DNA of 64,000 nucleotides from Nectonema munidae. Taxonomy: Eukaryota > Nematomorpha > Nectonematoida > Nectonematidae. Under the pieces are notes generated by a model. That model saw only the letters and a list, made by a program, of their open reading frames with translations, made no database searches and was not told where the DNA came from. The DNA lies in contig JAUIRK010000891.1 in assembly GCA_030549495.1 (NCBI GenBank), forward strand, positions 434,001 to 498,000, written 5' to 3'. This document shows, one piece after another, positions 1 through 11,700 of the stretch. A program made the position numbers and the translations under genes. Within the stretch, counting starts at the first letter, position 1; the number at the start of each line of letters is the position of its first letter.

Positions 1-2296
1 CTTATTTGTCTTTCACTTTACTTGATATCTATTTATTCTTTAAATATTTTTCAGGAAACAAATCAATAAAAAAAATAAAATAAATTGTCTCGTCAGGATT
101 TATATAGTTTTCCTAATTTCTTCTATCCGTGATGATATAATTTAAATTCACTTTTCTTTTTGAATGTTATATACATACAGTATTTATTTTTGAAAAATTG
201 AAATAACTTATATTTGGATTTTTTGACAGGTTGAATTTCTTATTTGTTTTTCACTTTACTTGATATCTATTTATTCTTTAAATATCTTTCAAGAAACAAA
301 TCAATAAAAAAAATATAAAAAAGATGACTCGTCATGATTTATATAGTTTTCCTAATGCCTTCTATCCATGATGATATAGTTATATTGATTATTCTTTTTG
401 AATTTTATATTTAAACAGGTCTTATTCTTCAAAAATTGAAATAACTTTAATTTGGATTTTTTTGAAAGTTTGAATTTCTTATTTGTTTTTCACTTAACTT
501 GATATCTATTTATTCTTTAAATATCTTTCAAGAAACAAATCAATAAAAAAATATAAAATATTTGTCTCGTCATGATTTATATAGTTTTCCTAATGCCTTC
601 TATCCATGATGATATAGTTATATTCATTATTCTTTTTGAATTTTATATTTATACATGTCTTATTCTTCAAAAATTGAAACAACTTAAATTTGGATTTTTT
701 TGACAGGTTGAATTTCTTATCTGTTTTTCACTTTACTTGATATCTATTTATTCTTTAAATATTTTTCAGGAAATAAATCAATAAAAAAAATAAAATAAAT
801 TGTCTCGTGAGGATTTATATAGTTTTCCTCATTTCTTCTATCCGTGATGATATAATTTAAATTCACTTTTCTTTTTGAATGTTATATACATACAGTTTTT
901 ATTCTTCAAAAATTGAAATAACTTATATTTGGATTTTTTTGACAGGTTGAATTTCTTTTTTGTTTTTCACTTTATTTGATATCTATTTAATCTTTAAATA
1001 TCTTTCAGGAAACAAATCAATAAAAAAAAATAAAAAAAATTGTCTCGTAAGGATTTATAAAGTTTTCTTAATGCTTTCTATTTGTGATGATATATTTAAA
1101 TTCATTTTTCTTTTTGAATTTTATATTTATACAAGTCTTATTCTTCAAAAATTGAAATAACTTTAATTTGGATTTTTTGACAGGTTAAATTTCTTATTTG
1201 TCTTTCACTTTACTTGATATCTATTTATTCTTTAAATATCTTTCAGGAAACAAATCAATAAAAAAAATTAAAAAAATTCTCTCGTAAGGATTTATATAGT
1301 TTTCTTAATGCATTCTGATTGTGATATATTTAAATTCATTATTCTTTTTGAATTTTATATTTATACAGGTCTTATTCTTCAAAAATTGAAATATTTTAAA
1401 TTTGGATTTTTTTGACAGGTTGAATTTCTTATGTTTTTCACTTTACTTGATATCTATTTATTCTTTAAATATCTTTCAGGAAACAAATCAATAAAAATAA
1501 ATAAAAAAAATTGTCTCGTCAGGATTTATATAGTTTTCCTAATTCCTTCTATCCGTGATGATATAATTTAAATTCACTTTTTTTTAATGTTATATACATA
1601 CAGTTTTTATTCTTCAAAAATTGAAATAACTTTAATTTCGAATTTTTTGACAGGTTGAATTTCTTATTTGTTTTTCACTTTACTTGATATCTATTTATTC
1701 TTTAAATATCTTTCAGTAAAAAAAATTGTCTCGTCATGATTTATATAGTTTTCCTAATGCCTTCTATCCGTGATGATATAGTTAAATTCATTATTCTTTT
1801 TGAATTTTATATTTATACAGTCTTTATTCTTCAAAAATTGAAATAACTTTAATTTGGAATTTTTTGATAGGTTGAATTTCTTATGATATCTATTTATTCT
1901 TTAAATATCTTTCAGGAAACAAATCAATAAAAAAAATATAAAAAAGTTTTCTCGTTATGATTTATATAGTTTTCCTAATGCCTTCTATCCATGATGATAT
2001 AGTTATATTCATTATTCTTTTTGAATTTTATATTTATACAGTCTTTATTCTTCAAAAATTGTAATAACTATAATTTAGAATTTTTTGACAGGTTGAATTT
2101 CTTATTTGTTTTTCACTTAACTTGATATCTATTTATTCTTTAAATATCTTTCAGGAAACAAATCAATAAAAAAAATATATAAAAAAGTTGTCTCGTTATG
2201 ATTTATATAGTTTTCCTAATGCCTTCTATCCGTGATGATATAGTTAAATTCATTTTTCTTTTTGAATTTTATATTTATACAGTTCTTATTCTTCAA
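1..2296. repeat. Tandem satellite, about 217-239 bp unit, about 9.6 copies
   Basis: The landmark TTGAATTTCT recurs (one copy with a single substitution) near positions 231, 470, 708, 947, 1185, 1420, 1655, 1872 and 2093, giving spacings of 239, 238, 239, 238, 235, 235, 217 and 221 bp. Units are AT-rich and differ by small indels and substitutions. Two main subtypes alternate irregularly: one with an 'aatttcttctatccgtg' core and one with an 'aatgccttctatccatg' core. The array runs off the left edge and is cut on the right by the 3' end of a LINE. A 66-codon open frame inside one unit is not conserved between units, so it is not a gene. Confidence 0.95.
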
Positions 2297-4130
2297 GGCG
2301 AAGCAAGAAAATGGTAGAAAAGAAAATTGCGTTTCTTAATTGGTGGTTGGTGCTTGCACCCGTTCACAAAGCGACAAGTGGTTGTGTGAACCCTTCCGCT
2401 TTGATAGATTCCCAACTCAACAGTCCAGCCCAAATGTTGAGCAATCCCGCTATCCTTTTCGGGTTATGCCAAAGGTCCTCCGGGACGAGATTTGTATTGA
2501 CGTGAGAGCAGTTGAAAATGTGGTCTGTGTTTTGTTTAACTTGTGTTCACATAGGGCACAGATGGGATGTGTACTGGTCTGGGTTGCTTTTGTCGAGGTA
2601 GGAGAAAAGTAGTGGGCATTTATTTGTGCGGAATTAGGCTAGAGTTCTTCTGGTGTGGTGAGGGAGTATGATTTCTGTTTGATCAATTCTGGGTGCTTGT
2701 GAATTGATAACTTTGTTGACCTGTTGTTGGTTGAGGTATTTTTGGACAATTTTGGAGTGGATGTCTTTGAGGGAGGCTTTCAGGGCATTGGGTGTAGGGC
2801 GTTCATCTTTTGGAGTGTTGAAAGTAAGATTTGAATTGTAGAAGATTGATTGTTTTTTGAGTCGCGGGAGTGATGATTGGTTGTGAAGATGGTTGAGAGA
2901 ATAAGTTGTGCAGCTAGATTTTATCTTGAGTTGGGATGAGTAGAGTTTGAGGTGATCCAAGATGGGTATTATTTGGGTTTCGTCGTGGAGGTGTTGTGAG
3001 CATGTGTCTGCTGTGCAGCCTGTAATGGTTCTGAGAGCTGCATTTTGAATGGATTGTAGTTTCTGAGTGCTGGTGTTTTGATATTTTAGGTGCCCATATT
3101 ATATTGGCATATTCGAGCATTTTGTAAGTGGTGGAAAGAGTTTTTTTATTTTTGCTACAGTGAATGAATTGAGTACCTTTAGAGCTTTAGTTGTAGATTT
3201 GGCTTTGTTATATGATATTTTAATGTGTTCAGTGAAAGATATTTTGAGGTCTATAGTTAGGCCGAGTATTTTTTGATTCTTTTCGGTTGGGATGGTTGTA
3301 TTGTTGATATGTAGGTTGAGGGTGTTGTTATATTCTGCAGGGTTTGGAGTGAAGAGTATGGCTGTAGTTTTGGATGGGTTAAGAACAAGATTGTTTTGAA
3401 TAGTCCATTGTTGAATTTTGTTGAGGTTGGGCTGGATTCTTTTTGTTGGTGGATGGTAATTTTGGTGAGAGGAAAGAATTGTGATGTCATCTGCGTAGGA
3501 GACGATTTGAACGTTTGGAAGAGGTTCGGGAAGATTCGATAGGTAAATATTGAAGAGTGTAGGAGAGAGTACACCTCCTTTAGAGACACCCGATTTAACG
3601 TTTTATTTAGTTGATTGCAAATTTAAATATGTTGCATAAGGTTTTCTGCCTTTTAGGTAGTTGGCTAGGAATTTTATAATAATTGATGAGATGTTGGTGT
3701 TGTGAAATTTTTGAATGAGTCTAGGAAAGTGAACCATGTTGTAGGCTTTAGAGAGGTCTAGAGCAACGGCTTGTTCTTAGCGGAGGTTTCTTGTGGTTGA
3801 AGATAGTAGTGATTCTATTTGTGATTTCATGATGGCGGTGACAGTGATGATGATGGCGGTGACAGTGGATATTTTCGGTCTGAAATCATGTTGGTAGTTT
3901 CGTAGGTTGATGTTGGTGTTGATGATTTTGAGGAGGATTTTGACTAATGGGGATAGTAGGGAAATGGGTCTGTATGAGTTGGCTTTTGAGGGGTCTTTCT
4001 TGGGTTTGAGTAGTGGTATTGTTTTTACTGGCTTCCATTGATAGGGAATTGTATCTTGTATTCAATACCAGATGGAAAATTTTTCTGAGGTATTGAAGTG
4101 TGGGTCTCTTGCTTTTTTTTGAGGAACGGA
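2297..4130 (-). mobile_element. Jockey-like LINE fragment: RT to 3' end, decayed
   Basis: Read on the minus strand from about 4130 down, the conceptual product shows non-LTR reverse transcriptase motifs in order: IPLLKPKKDPSKANSYRPIS (fingers), VALDLSKAYN (motif A, Asp and Lys kept), GVSKGGVLSPTLFNIYLSN (motif B) and SYADDITILSS (motif C, catalytic DD kept). A thumb follows, then a Cys-rich tail (CPM...TDHIFNCSH). The 5' part (endonuclease) is absent, and several in-frame stops show that the copy is dead. Its 3' terminus at 2297 abuts the satellite and has no poly-A. The same terminus is seen in the copy at 5203-5692. The Jockey-like placement is by eye; a related clade is possible. Confidence 0.85.
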
Positions 4131-4689
4131 TACCATCTGATAGTACAAAATGAGCAAGTTTATTACAACTTTTTTAAATGTATAAAAGAAAATAATTATT
4201 AAAAATTATCCACAAATTTTTAAGGGATCATAATTTTTTTCATATAATTTTAAATGAGCCAAAATTTTGAATGAATGTTAATAATTATAGGGAAAACTTT
4301 AATACAAAATTTCATGTATTTTTAAAAATTTAATTTTTGACCTCAGATTTTTTACAATTAAATACATAGTAGTATCTTGACGAATCTCTGTTTGCATATA
4401 TAATACTTCCAGAGCTTTACTAAGCTCATAAGATTAAAATTATAAATTTTTGTTTTCGAGAGCAGAAAAACTTAAGAATATAATTTTAGAATTTGGAAAA
4501 ATATAACTTCAAATGTTCAAGATTTAGAAAAAAAACATTTAAAATGTCGTTTAAAATATCGATTTTCAATAGATAAAATATTTATAAATATAAAAAAACT
4601 TTGAAATTATAGTGTAAAAAATATAATTCTAGATGTACAGAAAAATACAAAAGTAAAATCATTTTTCAAAAAAGCAATAATTTTGTCAG
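4131..4689. other. AT-rich DNA, no feature seen
   Basis: AT-rich sequence between the 5' break of the LINE and the C-terminal remnant of the VPS53 pseudogene. No coding frame, RNA gene or clear repeat was recognised. Confidence 0.6.
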
Positions 4690-4826
4690 TAAGTTGGTTT
4701 GTTTTTTTTCATCTCGAACATAAAATTTGGTAGATGGTAGTTTCTTCTTTAAGACTTCAAGATCTCTAGATTCAACGTGGATAAGGAGTTTCAAGAAGCG
4801 ATTATAAAACTGAATCAACTTTGTCA
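4690..4826 (-). pseudogene. Possible C-terminal exon remnant of VPS53
   Basis: On the minus strand, from an ATG at 4826, the short frame reads LIQFYNRFLKLLIHVESRD and then a Lys-rich stretch. It resembles the conserved C-terminal stretch of VPS53 remembered as FVDNYIKLLTDCNTETF. It lies in the expected order and orientation downstream of the larger VPS53 remnant. The piece between the two (about 4827-5098) does not read clearly as VPS53. It does contain a strong acceptor-like TATTTTTTTCAG-type signal near 5020, so this may be a separate exon. The match is short and the call is tentative. Confidence 0.4.
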
Positions 4827-5098
4827 TACTATTCTATGGTATGAAAAAAGCATTAGGAATATTGAAATTTAAGCACTTTACAAAAGAAATACTTGTGAAA
4901 TGTTGGTTCCAATTTTGAAGTTTAGAAAAGAGAATAAAAATTTTTGATTGATATCATTGACAGCTGCCATTCTATGCTCAACGAAATGTTCTATGATAGA
5001 TTTAATTCGTCCTGAAAAAATAATGAAAAATTAAGATAATATTCTTTTATTTTGTATAATATTATTATAAGTTGTTTATTTCATTAGCTTCCCTTTTG

Positions 5099-7727
5099 TT
5101 AACATTGGCTGTTGAAAAACTTTAAAAGATCAAAGAGCTTGCCCAAAATTACAAAGTAATAAATATGGAAAAATATGGAATAAAAGGATAAGCGTAAAAT
5201 AAGACGAAGCAAGAAAATGGTTGAAAAGAAAATTGCGTATTCTTGATTGGTGGTTGGTGCTTGCACCTGTTTACAAAGCGACAAGTGGTTGTGTGAACCC
5301 TTCCGCTTTGATAGATTCCCGGCTCAATAGTCCAGCCCAAATGTTGAGCAATCTCGCTATCCCTATCGGGTTATGCTAAAGGTCCTCCGGGATGAGATAT
5401 GTATTGACGTGAGAGCAGTTGAAAATGTGATCTGTGTTTTGTTCTACTTGTCTTCACATAGAGCACAGAGGGGATGTGTACTGGTCTGGGTTCCCTTTGT
5501 CGAAGTAGGAGAAAAGTAGTGGGCATTTATTTGTGCGGAATTGGGCTAGAGTTTTTTTGGTGTGGTGAGGGAGTATGAATTTTGATTGATCAATTCTGGG
5601 TGCTTGTGAATTGATCACTTTGTTGACTTGTTGTTGGTTGAGGTATTTTTGGACAATTTTGGAGTGGATGTCTTTGAAGGAGGCTTTCAGGGTAGAATTG
5701 GGTAAAGTATTTACGACAGCGAGACAAACTTACACGAATGTAAGGAATCACTGTATTCAGCAGAGATATGAGTTGAGTGATGTATATGGACTGATCACCA
5801 ACCACTTGCAAAGAGGCCCATGAATTCTTGGCCATGCTTATCAATATGGGCTTGGTGATGGTTTCAAGGTTTTGCGCAAGAAGTTGAATGCAAGAAGCTG
5901 TGATTTCTTTAAAGAGCGAAACTTCATTCGAAAAATCGTAGGTCTCTTGAAAGGCTTCGTTTTCTGGTTTACCCTATTTGGCAACTTCTTGCATCTTGGC
6001 TTGTAGCTGAAGAACTGTTTCTTGGCAGTAATCTGCAGTGAGCAGAAACGAACAAATCAAATACACTTCTTCTCTACTGAAGGCTTTTGAAGTTGAAGCA
6101 TCAGAGGTGTCTTTGAGGAAACTTGCGATGTAATTCCGTGTTTCGCGAATATTCACAACAGCCGCCATGTTCAATAATATAATGTTACTTTTGGAAAAGT
6201 TATTCAAGAAAACTTTGTACGCATACTCACTCAAATACTTCTTGAATAGCATATAAGTGTCTTTGGAGAAACTGGTGACAAAGTGTCCAGAAAGTTGGGA
6301 GGCCTCCTTCAAACAGTTTCGGTAAAAGCGAAACAAACCGGCAGAACTCGGTAAAACATCGGCAATGTCACTTGTAACATCTCTTCTTTCCACTTTAGCG
6401 AGTTCTTCTGGATGCTTTGAAGACGAGGCTTTCAAGTTGATGGCCGTGACTTGTTTGGCCTCATCTGCAAACTTCACAATCATTTCGCAGCATTTTTGGC
6501 ATCTATGAAAACAGGAATAGCGCATTCCACGAAGCACAGCGATATGCAACCGATGAAGGGAGAGATCCTCTGCCTCTCGTCAGCATTCGTAGGCTTCGCA
6601 CTGATATCATCAGAATGGTTCTTCAGGAAAAGAGGACGGGAATCGATGATGGCGTTTAAAATGGTGATGTCAGCGAATTTCTTGCAAAGCAGCAACTCTA
6701 AGTTTATCAGCATTGGAATTGCATACAAGAGTAGGCTGATGTTGAGTTCGTTTTTTCGCACCGCCAAAATCCTTTGTAGCAAAGATTTGCTGAGGCAACA
6801 GAATTTCAAAGCTATGCACTCTTCCACATGCCAATTAGGCGGGAAAATTTTTTCGTAAAATTGTTCATGATTCATCAAACATTTTTTGAACCACGCAAAT
6901 CTCTTCTCAATCTTATCGATCCAAGCAATGTCCTCAGCTTCATGAAAGAGAAGTGAGTATTCAGTGAAGGTGAAGCCAAGGTACCAAGCCAGCAAACTTT
7001 CCTTAGGACTTAGCGGAAGAACTTCAACTGCGAGGCAAACTTGTGTCAGCGTGGTGATGGTTATGGCAGTGTCTTGATCTTTGCTGCTGAAAAACGCTTC
7101 GAAATCTGAAAGAATTTGACTCGCCAAACGAGATTTTATTTCCTCCACTTTACCCTTCACTTCGCAAATCTTATCAACCACATTCTCTATCTTGAAAATG
7201 TGGGAAAGGACGTCGAGGATTCCGTTGAGCAGATTCGCGATTTCTGCATACTTGCACGTGTCCATCAACTTTTCCAGAGAGTCCACACCCCCTAGCAGCA
7301 GATGCAGGTTATTCAGTGTTGTGATGGCGAGCGTTATGTTCTTTTTAGCGCAGTCAAGTTCTTTGATGTCCTTTGTGATGTCGTCCACCATTTTTTCTGA
7401 TGTTTCTACCTTGACTTTAATCGTGGTGACCAACTTACTCAATTTTAAGATGCTTTCTTGAGCACTCTTCAGAGATTCCTCTCCCTGGCCCATGAGAAGA
7501 GCGTCCTCCGAAATCTCAAAATTGATCTCTTGATCCAGCTGAGCAATTTCAAATTCGATGGTGGCGATGAACGAGTCGAGATTAACGAGAGATTGCTCAT
7601 TCGGAAATGCTTTGTTGATGTAGGAGATTTCATTGAAGTCGTTGCGGCAGATCTCACTCGAGGAAGGAAAGACGGAGTCAATGAGAGAGGCCACTTCATC
7701 GCTCAAAACAAATTCTTCGTTTTCCAT
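5099..7727 (-). pseudogene. VPS53 (GARP/EARP tethering subunit) pseudogene, split by a LINE
   Basis: From ATG 7727 the product shows the VPS53 N-terminal signature: NEISYINKAFPNEQSLVNLD, then a coiled coil with EKMVDDITKDIKELDCAKKN, and TTLNNLHLLLGGVDSLEKL. WLDKIEKRFAWFKKCL and IFPPNWHVEE follow. VPS53 tethers endosome-derived vesicles at the trans-Golgi. The frame shifts by one base near 6490 (DAKNAA then MIVKFADEAKQ). It continues through SSAGLFRFYRNCLKEASQLS, meets a TAG at 5974-5976, and resumes as VGDQSIYITQLI up to RKYFTQFY at about 5693. The LINE interrupts here. The text resumes in phase beyond it as LFYAYPFIPYFSIFI, matching VPS53 FANSFIPKFITHLF in spacing, and then stops. No intron interrupts about 2 kb, yet an acceptor-like TTTTCCTTAACAG lies just upstream of the ATG, so this may be a decayed duplicate rather than a processed copy. 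Confidence 0.88.
5203..5692 (-). mobile_element. 5'-truncated Jockey-like LINE inserted in VPS53 pseudogene
   Basis: This is a near copy of the 3' end of the LINE at 2297-4130. It has the same terminus (GACGAAGCAAGAAAATGG on plus versus GGCGAAGC...), the same C-terminal CERVQAPTTN-like reading and the same RIDQ...HHT segment. Homology ends abruptly at about 5692, where VPS53 coding resumes, as expected of 5' truncation during target-primed reverse transcription. No clear target-site duplication is seen; at most about 3 bp. It lies in the same orientation as the gene it interrupts. Confidence 0.9.
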
Positions 7728-8736
7728 GTGTTCATTCTGTTAAGGAAAATAGGCATAAGTAAATACCAAGTGTGCTTTTGTCAGGAGTACAATCACCCCT
7801 CAGATTCAAGAACTTTATATTAAATTTGTTAGAAAAATGAAAAAAAGAATTTGAAGAAAAGCATTTTCAATAAATGACAATCAACCAGTAGTGGAAAATG
7901 ACAAATATGCCCGTATAAATAAGGTTTCAGGCCCTCTTGATTCAATGAAAGATATAAGTTAGCTTCCAATAAATTATAGTTTGTTTTGTTTCTGTTGGCG
8001 CACAATGATATTGTGTTGCTTTTTTTGCAATAAAGTTTGCTCAGCGCTTGATTGGATATAATGAAACGGAGTGACACTCAGGAAAATAAAAATCATTTTG
8101 TTTTAAATCAATTACACATTACCACAATATACCTACATTTTGCTGAGCAATGTTTTTGTTAATTACTTAAAAGAGTTTCCTCCATTTTTAGTTTGAGATA
8201 AAAAGAATGGAGAGATAACGCAGTAAAATCATGATTAGGGGTAATCAATTTTCATGATCATGAGATGAGTGGTATTGTAGCGAAGTATTGAGTGTCCAGT
8301 GTTGCCTCATTAAGTTGGACTAAGAAATCTAAGTTTTAGTAGACAACTTCTCATAAATTTAGCTAAAAATACATCATTTCAAATGATTAATCTTATATTG
8401 TTTGCAATGTTAGGAATGAGCTTTTTATTGAAAATTTTGAAGTAAACAAATTTAACTTTCACTTACTTAGCAGTGAAGTTATCAAACTTTTTTTATTTTT
8501 TTATCCTCTAAAAATATTTTTATCATTAAAAATAATTTTTTTTAAAAAGTATACCTATTTATAGAACTTTTTTTAATTTAATCATCAGCTTTAAATCTTC
8601 TAATAAAGTACTTTGTTTCGACTTTCGAACTAAACTCTTTATTCAAACATAAATCAAAAAATTTACTTCATAATAGTCTAAATAATAGTATATCATTATA
8701 AAATAATTTAATACTTTTAAAATAGCATTGTAGTTA
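7728..8736. other. AT-rich DNA upstream of VPS53 pseudogene, no gene seen
   Basis: The first 30 bases next to the VPS53 ATG read, on the minus strand, as a pyrimidine-rich splice acceptor. Beyond that the stretch is AT-rich. An 82-codon minus-strand open frame at 7829-8077 has no recognisable domain and a composition typical of noncoding sequence. Confidence 0.5.
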
Positions 8737-11700
8737 AAGAAGAAGAAGAAGAAGAAGAAGAAGAAGAAGAAGAAGAAGAAGAAGAAGAAGAAGAAGAAGA
8801 AGAAGAAGAAGAAGAAGAAGAAGAAGAAGAAGAAGAAGAAGAAGAAGAAGAAGAAGAAGAAGAAGAAGAAGAAGAAGAAGAAGAAGAAGAAGAAGAAGAA
8901 GAAGAAGAAGAAGAAGAAGAAGAAGAAGAAGAAGAAGAAGAAGAAGAAGAAGAAGAAGAAGAAGAAGAAGAAGAAGAAGAAGAAGAAGAAGAAGAAGAAG
9001 AAGAAGAAGAAGAAGAAGAAGAAGAAGAAGAAGAAGAAGAAGAAGAAGAAGAAGAAGAAGAAGAAGAAGAAGAAGAAGAAGAAGAAGAAGAAGAAGAAGA
9101 AGAAGAAGAAGAAGAAGAAGAAGAAGAAGAAGAAGAAGAAGAAGAAGAAGAAGAAGAAGAAGAAGAAGAAGAAGAAGAAGAAGAAGAAGAAGAAGAAGAA
9201 GAAGAAGAAGAAGAAGAAGAAGAAGAAGAAGAAGAAGAAGAAGAAGAAGAAGAAGAAGAAGAAGAAGAAGAAGAAGAAGAAGAAGAAGAAGAAGAAGAAG
9301 AAGAAGAAGAAGAAGAAGAAGAAGAAGAAGAAGAAGAAGAAGAAGAAGAAGAAGAAGAAGAAGAAGAAGAAGAAGAAGAAGAAGAAGAAGAAGAAGAAGA
9401 AGAAGAAGAAGAAGAAGAAGAAGAAGAAGAAGAAGAAGAAGAAGAAGAAGAAGAAGAAGAAGAAGAAGAAGAAGAAGAAGAAGAAGAAGAAGAAGAAGAA
9501 GAAGAAGAAGAAGAAGAAGAAGAAGAAGAAGAAGAAGAAGAAGAAGAAGAAGAAGAAGAAGAAGAAGAAGAAGAAGAAGAAGAAGAAGAAGAAGAAGAAG
9601 AAGAAGAAGAAGAAGAAGAAGAAGAAGAAGAAGAAGAAGAAGAAGAAGAAGAAGAAGAAGAAGAAGAAGAAGAAGAAGAAGAAGAAGAAGAAGAAGAAGA
9701 AGAAGAAGAAGAAGAAGAAGAAGAAGAAGAAGAAGAAGAAGAAGAAGAAGAAGAAGAAGAAGAAGAAGAAGAAGAAGAAGAAGAAGAAGAAGAAGAAGAA
9801 GAAGAAGAAGAAGAAGAAGAAGAAGAAGAAGAAGAAGAAGAAGAAGAAGAAGAAGAAGAAGAAGAAGAAGAAGAAGAAGAAGAAGAAGAAGAAGAAGAAG
9901 AAGAAGAAGAAGAAGAAGAAGAAGAAGAAGAAGAAGAAGAAGAAGAAGAAGAAGAAGAAGAAGAAGAAGAAGAAGAAGAAGAAGAAGAAGAAGAAGAAGA
10001 AGAAGAAGAAGAAGAAGAAGAAGAAGAAGAAGAAGAAGAAGAAGAAGAAGAAGAAGAAGAAGAAGAAGAAGAAGAAGAAGAAGAAGAAGAAGAAGAAGAA
10101 GAAGAAGAAGAAGAAGAAGAAGAAGAAGAAGAAGAAGAAGAAGAAGAAGAAGAAGAAGAAGAAGAAGAAGAAGAAGAAGAAGAAGAAGAAGAAGAAGAAG
10201 AAGAAGAAGAAGAAGAAGAAGAAGAAGAAGAAGAAGAAGAAGAAGAAGAAGAAGAAGAAGAAGAAGAAGAAGAAGAAGAAGAAGAAGAAGAAGAAGAAGA
10301 AGAAGAAGAAGAAGAAGAAGAAGAAGAAGAAGAAGAAGAAGAAGAAGAAGAAGAAGAAGAAGAAGAAGAAGAAGAAGAAGAAGAAGAAGAAGAAGAAGAA
10401 GAAGAAGAAGAAGAAGAAGAAGAAGAAGAAGAAGAAGAAGAAGAAGAAGAAGAAGAAGAAGAAGAAGAAGAAGAAGAAGAAGAAGAAGAAGAAGAAGAAG
10501 AAGAAGAAGAAGAAGAAGAAGAAGAAGAAGAAGAAGAAGAAGAAGAAGAAGAAGAAGAAGAAGAAGAAGAAGAAGAAGAAGAAGAAGAAGAAGAAGAAGA
10601 AGAAGAAGAAGAAGAAGAAGAAGAAGAAGAAGAAGAAGAAGAAGAAGAAGAAGAAGAAGAAGAAGAAGAAGAAGAAGAAGAAGAAGAAGAAGAAGAAGAA
10701 GAAGAAGAAGAAGAAGAAGAAGAAGAAGAAGAAGAAGAAGAAGAAGAAGAAGAAGAAGAAGAAGAAGAAGAAGAAGAAGAAGAAGAAGAAGAAGAAGAAG
10801 AAGAAGAAGAAGAAGAAGAAGAAGAAGAAGAAGAAGAAGAAGAAGAAGAAGAAGAAGAAGAAGAAGAAGAAGAAGAAGAAGAAGAAGAAGAAGAAGAAGA
10901 AGAAGAAGAAGAAGAAGAAGAAGAAGAAGAAGAAGAAGAAGAAGAAGAAGAAGAAGAAGAAGAAGAAGAAGAAGAAGAAGAAGAAGAAGAAGAAGAAGAA
11001 GAAGAAGAAGAAGAAGAAGAAGAAGAAGAAGAAGAAGAAGAAGAAGAAGAAGAAGAAGAAGAAGAAGAAGAAGAAGAAGAAGAAGAAGAAGAAGAAGAAG
11101 AAGAAGAAGAAGAAGAAGAAGAAGAAGAAGAAGAAGAAGAAGAAGAAGAAGAAGAAGAAGAAGAAGAAGAAGAAGAAGAAGAAGAAGAAGAAGAAGAAGA
11201 AGAAGAAGAAGAAGAAGAAGAAGAAGAAGAAGAAGAAGAAGAAGAAGAAGAAGAAGAAGAAGAAGAAGAAGAAGAAGAAGAAGAAGAAGAAGAAGAAGAA
11301 GAAGAAGAAGAAGAAGAAGAAGAAGAAGAAGAAGAAGAAGAAGAAGAAGAAGAAGAAGAAGAAGAAGAAGAAGAAGAAGAAGAAGAAGAAGAAGAAGAAG
11401 AAGAAGAAGAAGAAGAAGAAGAAGAAGAAGAAGAAGAAGAAGAAGAAGAAGAAGAAGAAGAAGAAGAAGAAGAAGAAGAAGAAGAAGAAGAAGAAGAAGA
11501 AGAAGAAGAAGAAGAAGAAGAAGAAGAAGAAGAAGAAGAAGAAGAAGAAGAAGAAGAAGAAGAAGAAGAAGAAGAAGAAGAAGAAGAAGAAGAAGAAGAA
11601 GAAGAAGAAGAAGAAGAAGAAGAAGAAGAAGAAGAAGAAGAAGAAGAAGAAGAAGAAGAAGAAGAAGAAGAAGAAGAAGAAGAAGAAGAAGAAGAAGAAG

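Noticed and set aside
960-1160. 66-codon open frame in the satellite
   Set aside because: It lies in one repeat unit only; the other units carry stops and indels in the same position.
1-2296. Possible CRISPR-like array
   Set aside because: Whole units repeat with scattered changes; there are no short identical repeats with unique spacers, and the setting is eukaryotic.
6451-7823. Plus-strand open frames of 89-135 codons
   Set aside because: Antisense to the VPS53 pseudogene.
7829-8077. 82-codon minus-strand open frame upstream of VPS53
   Set aside because: Low-complexity ending and no domain; chance frame in AT-rich DNA.
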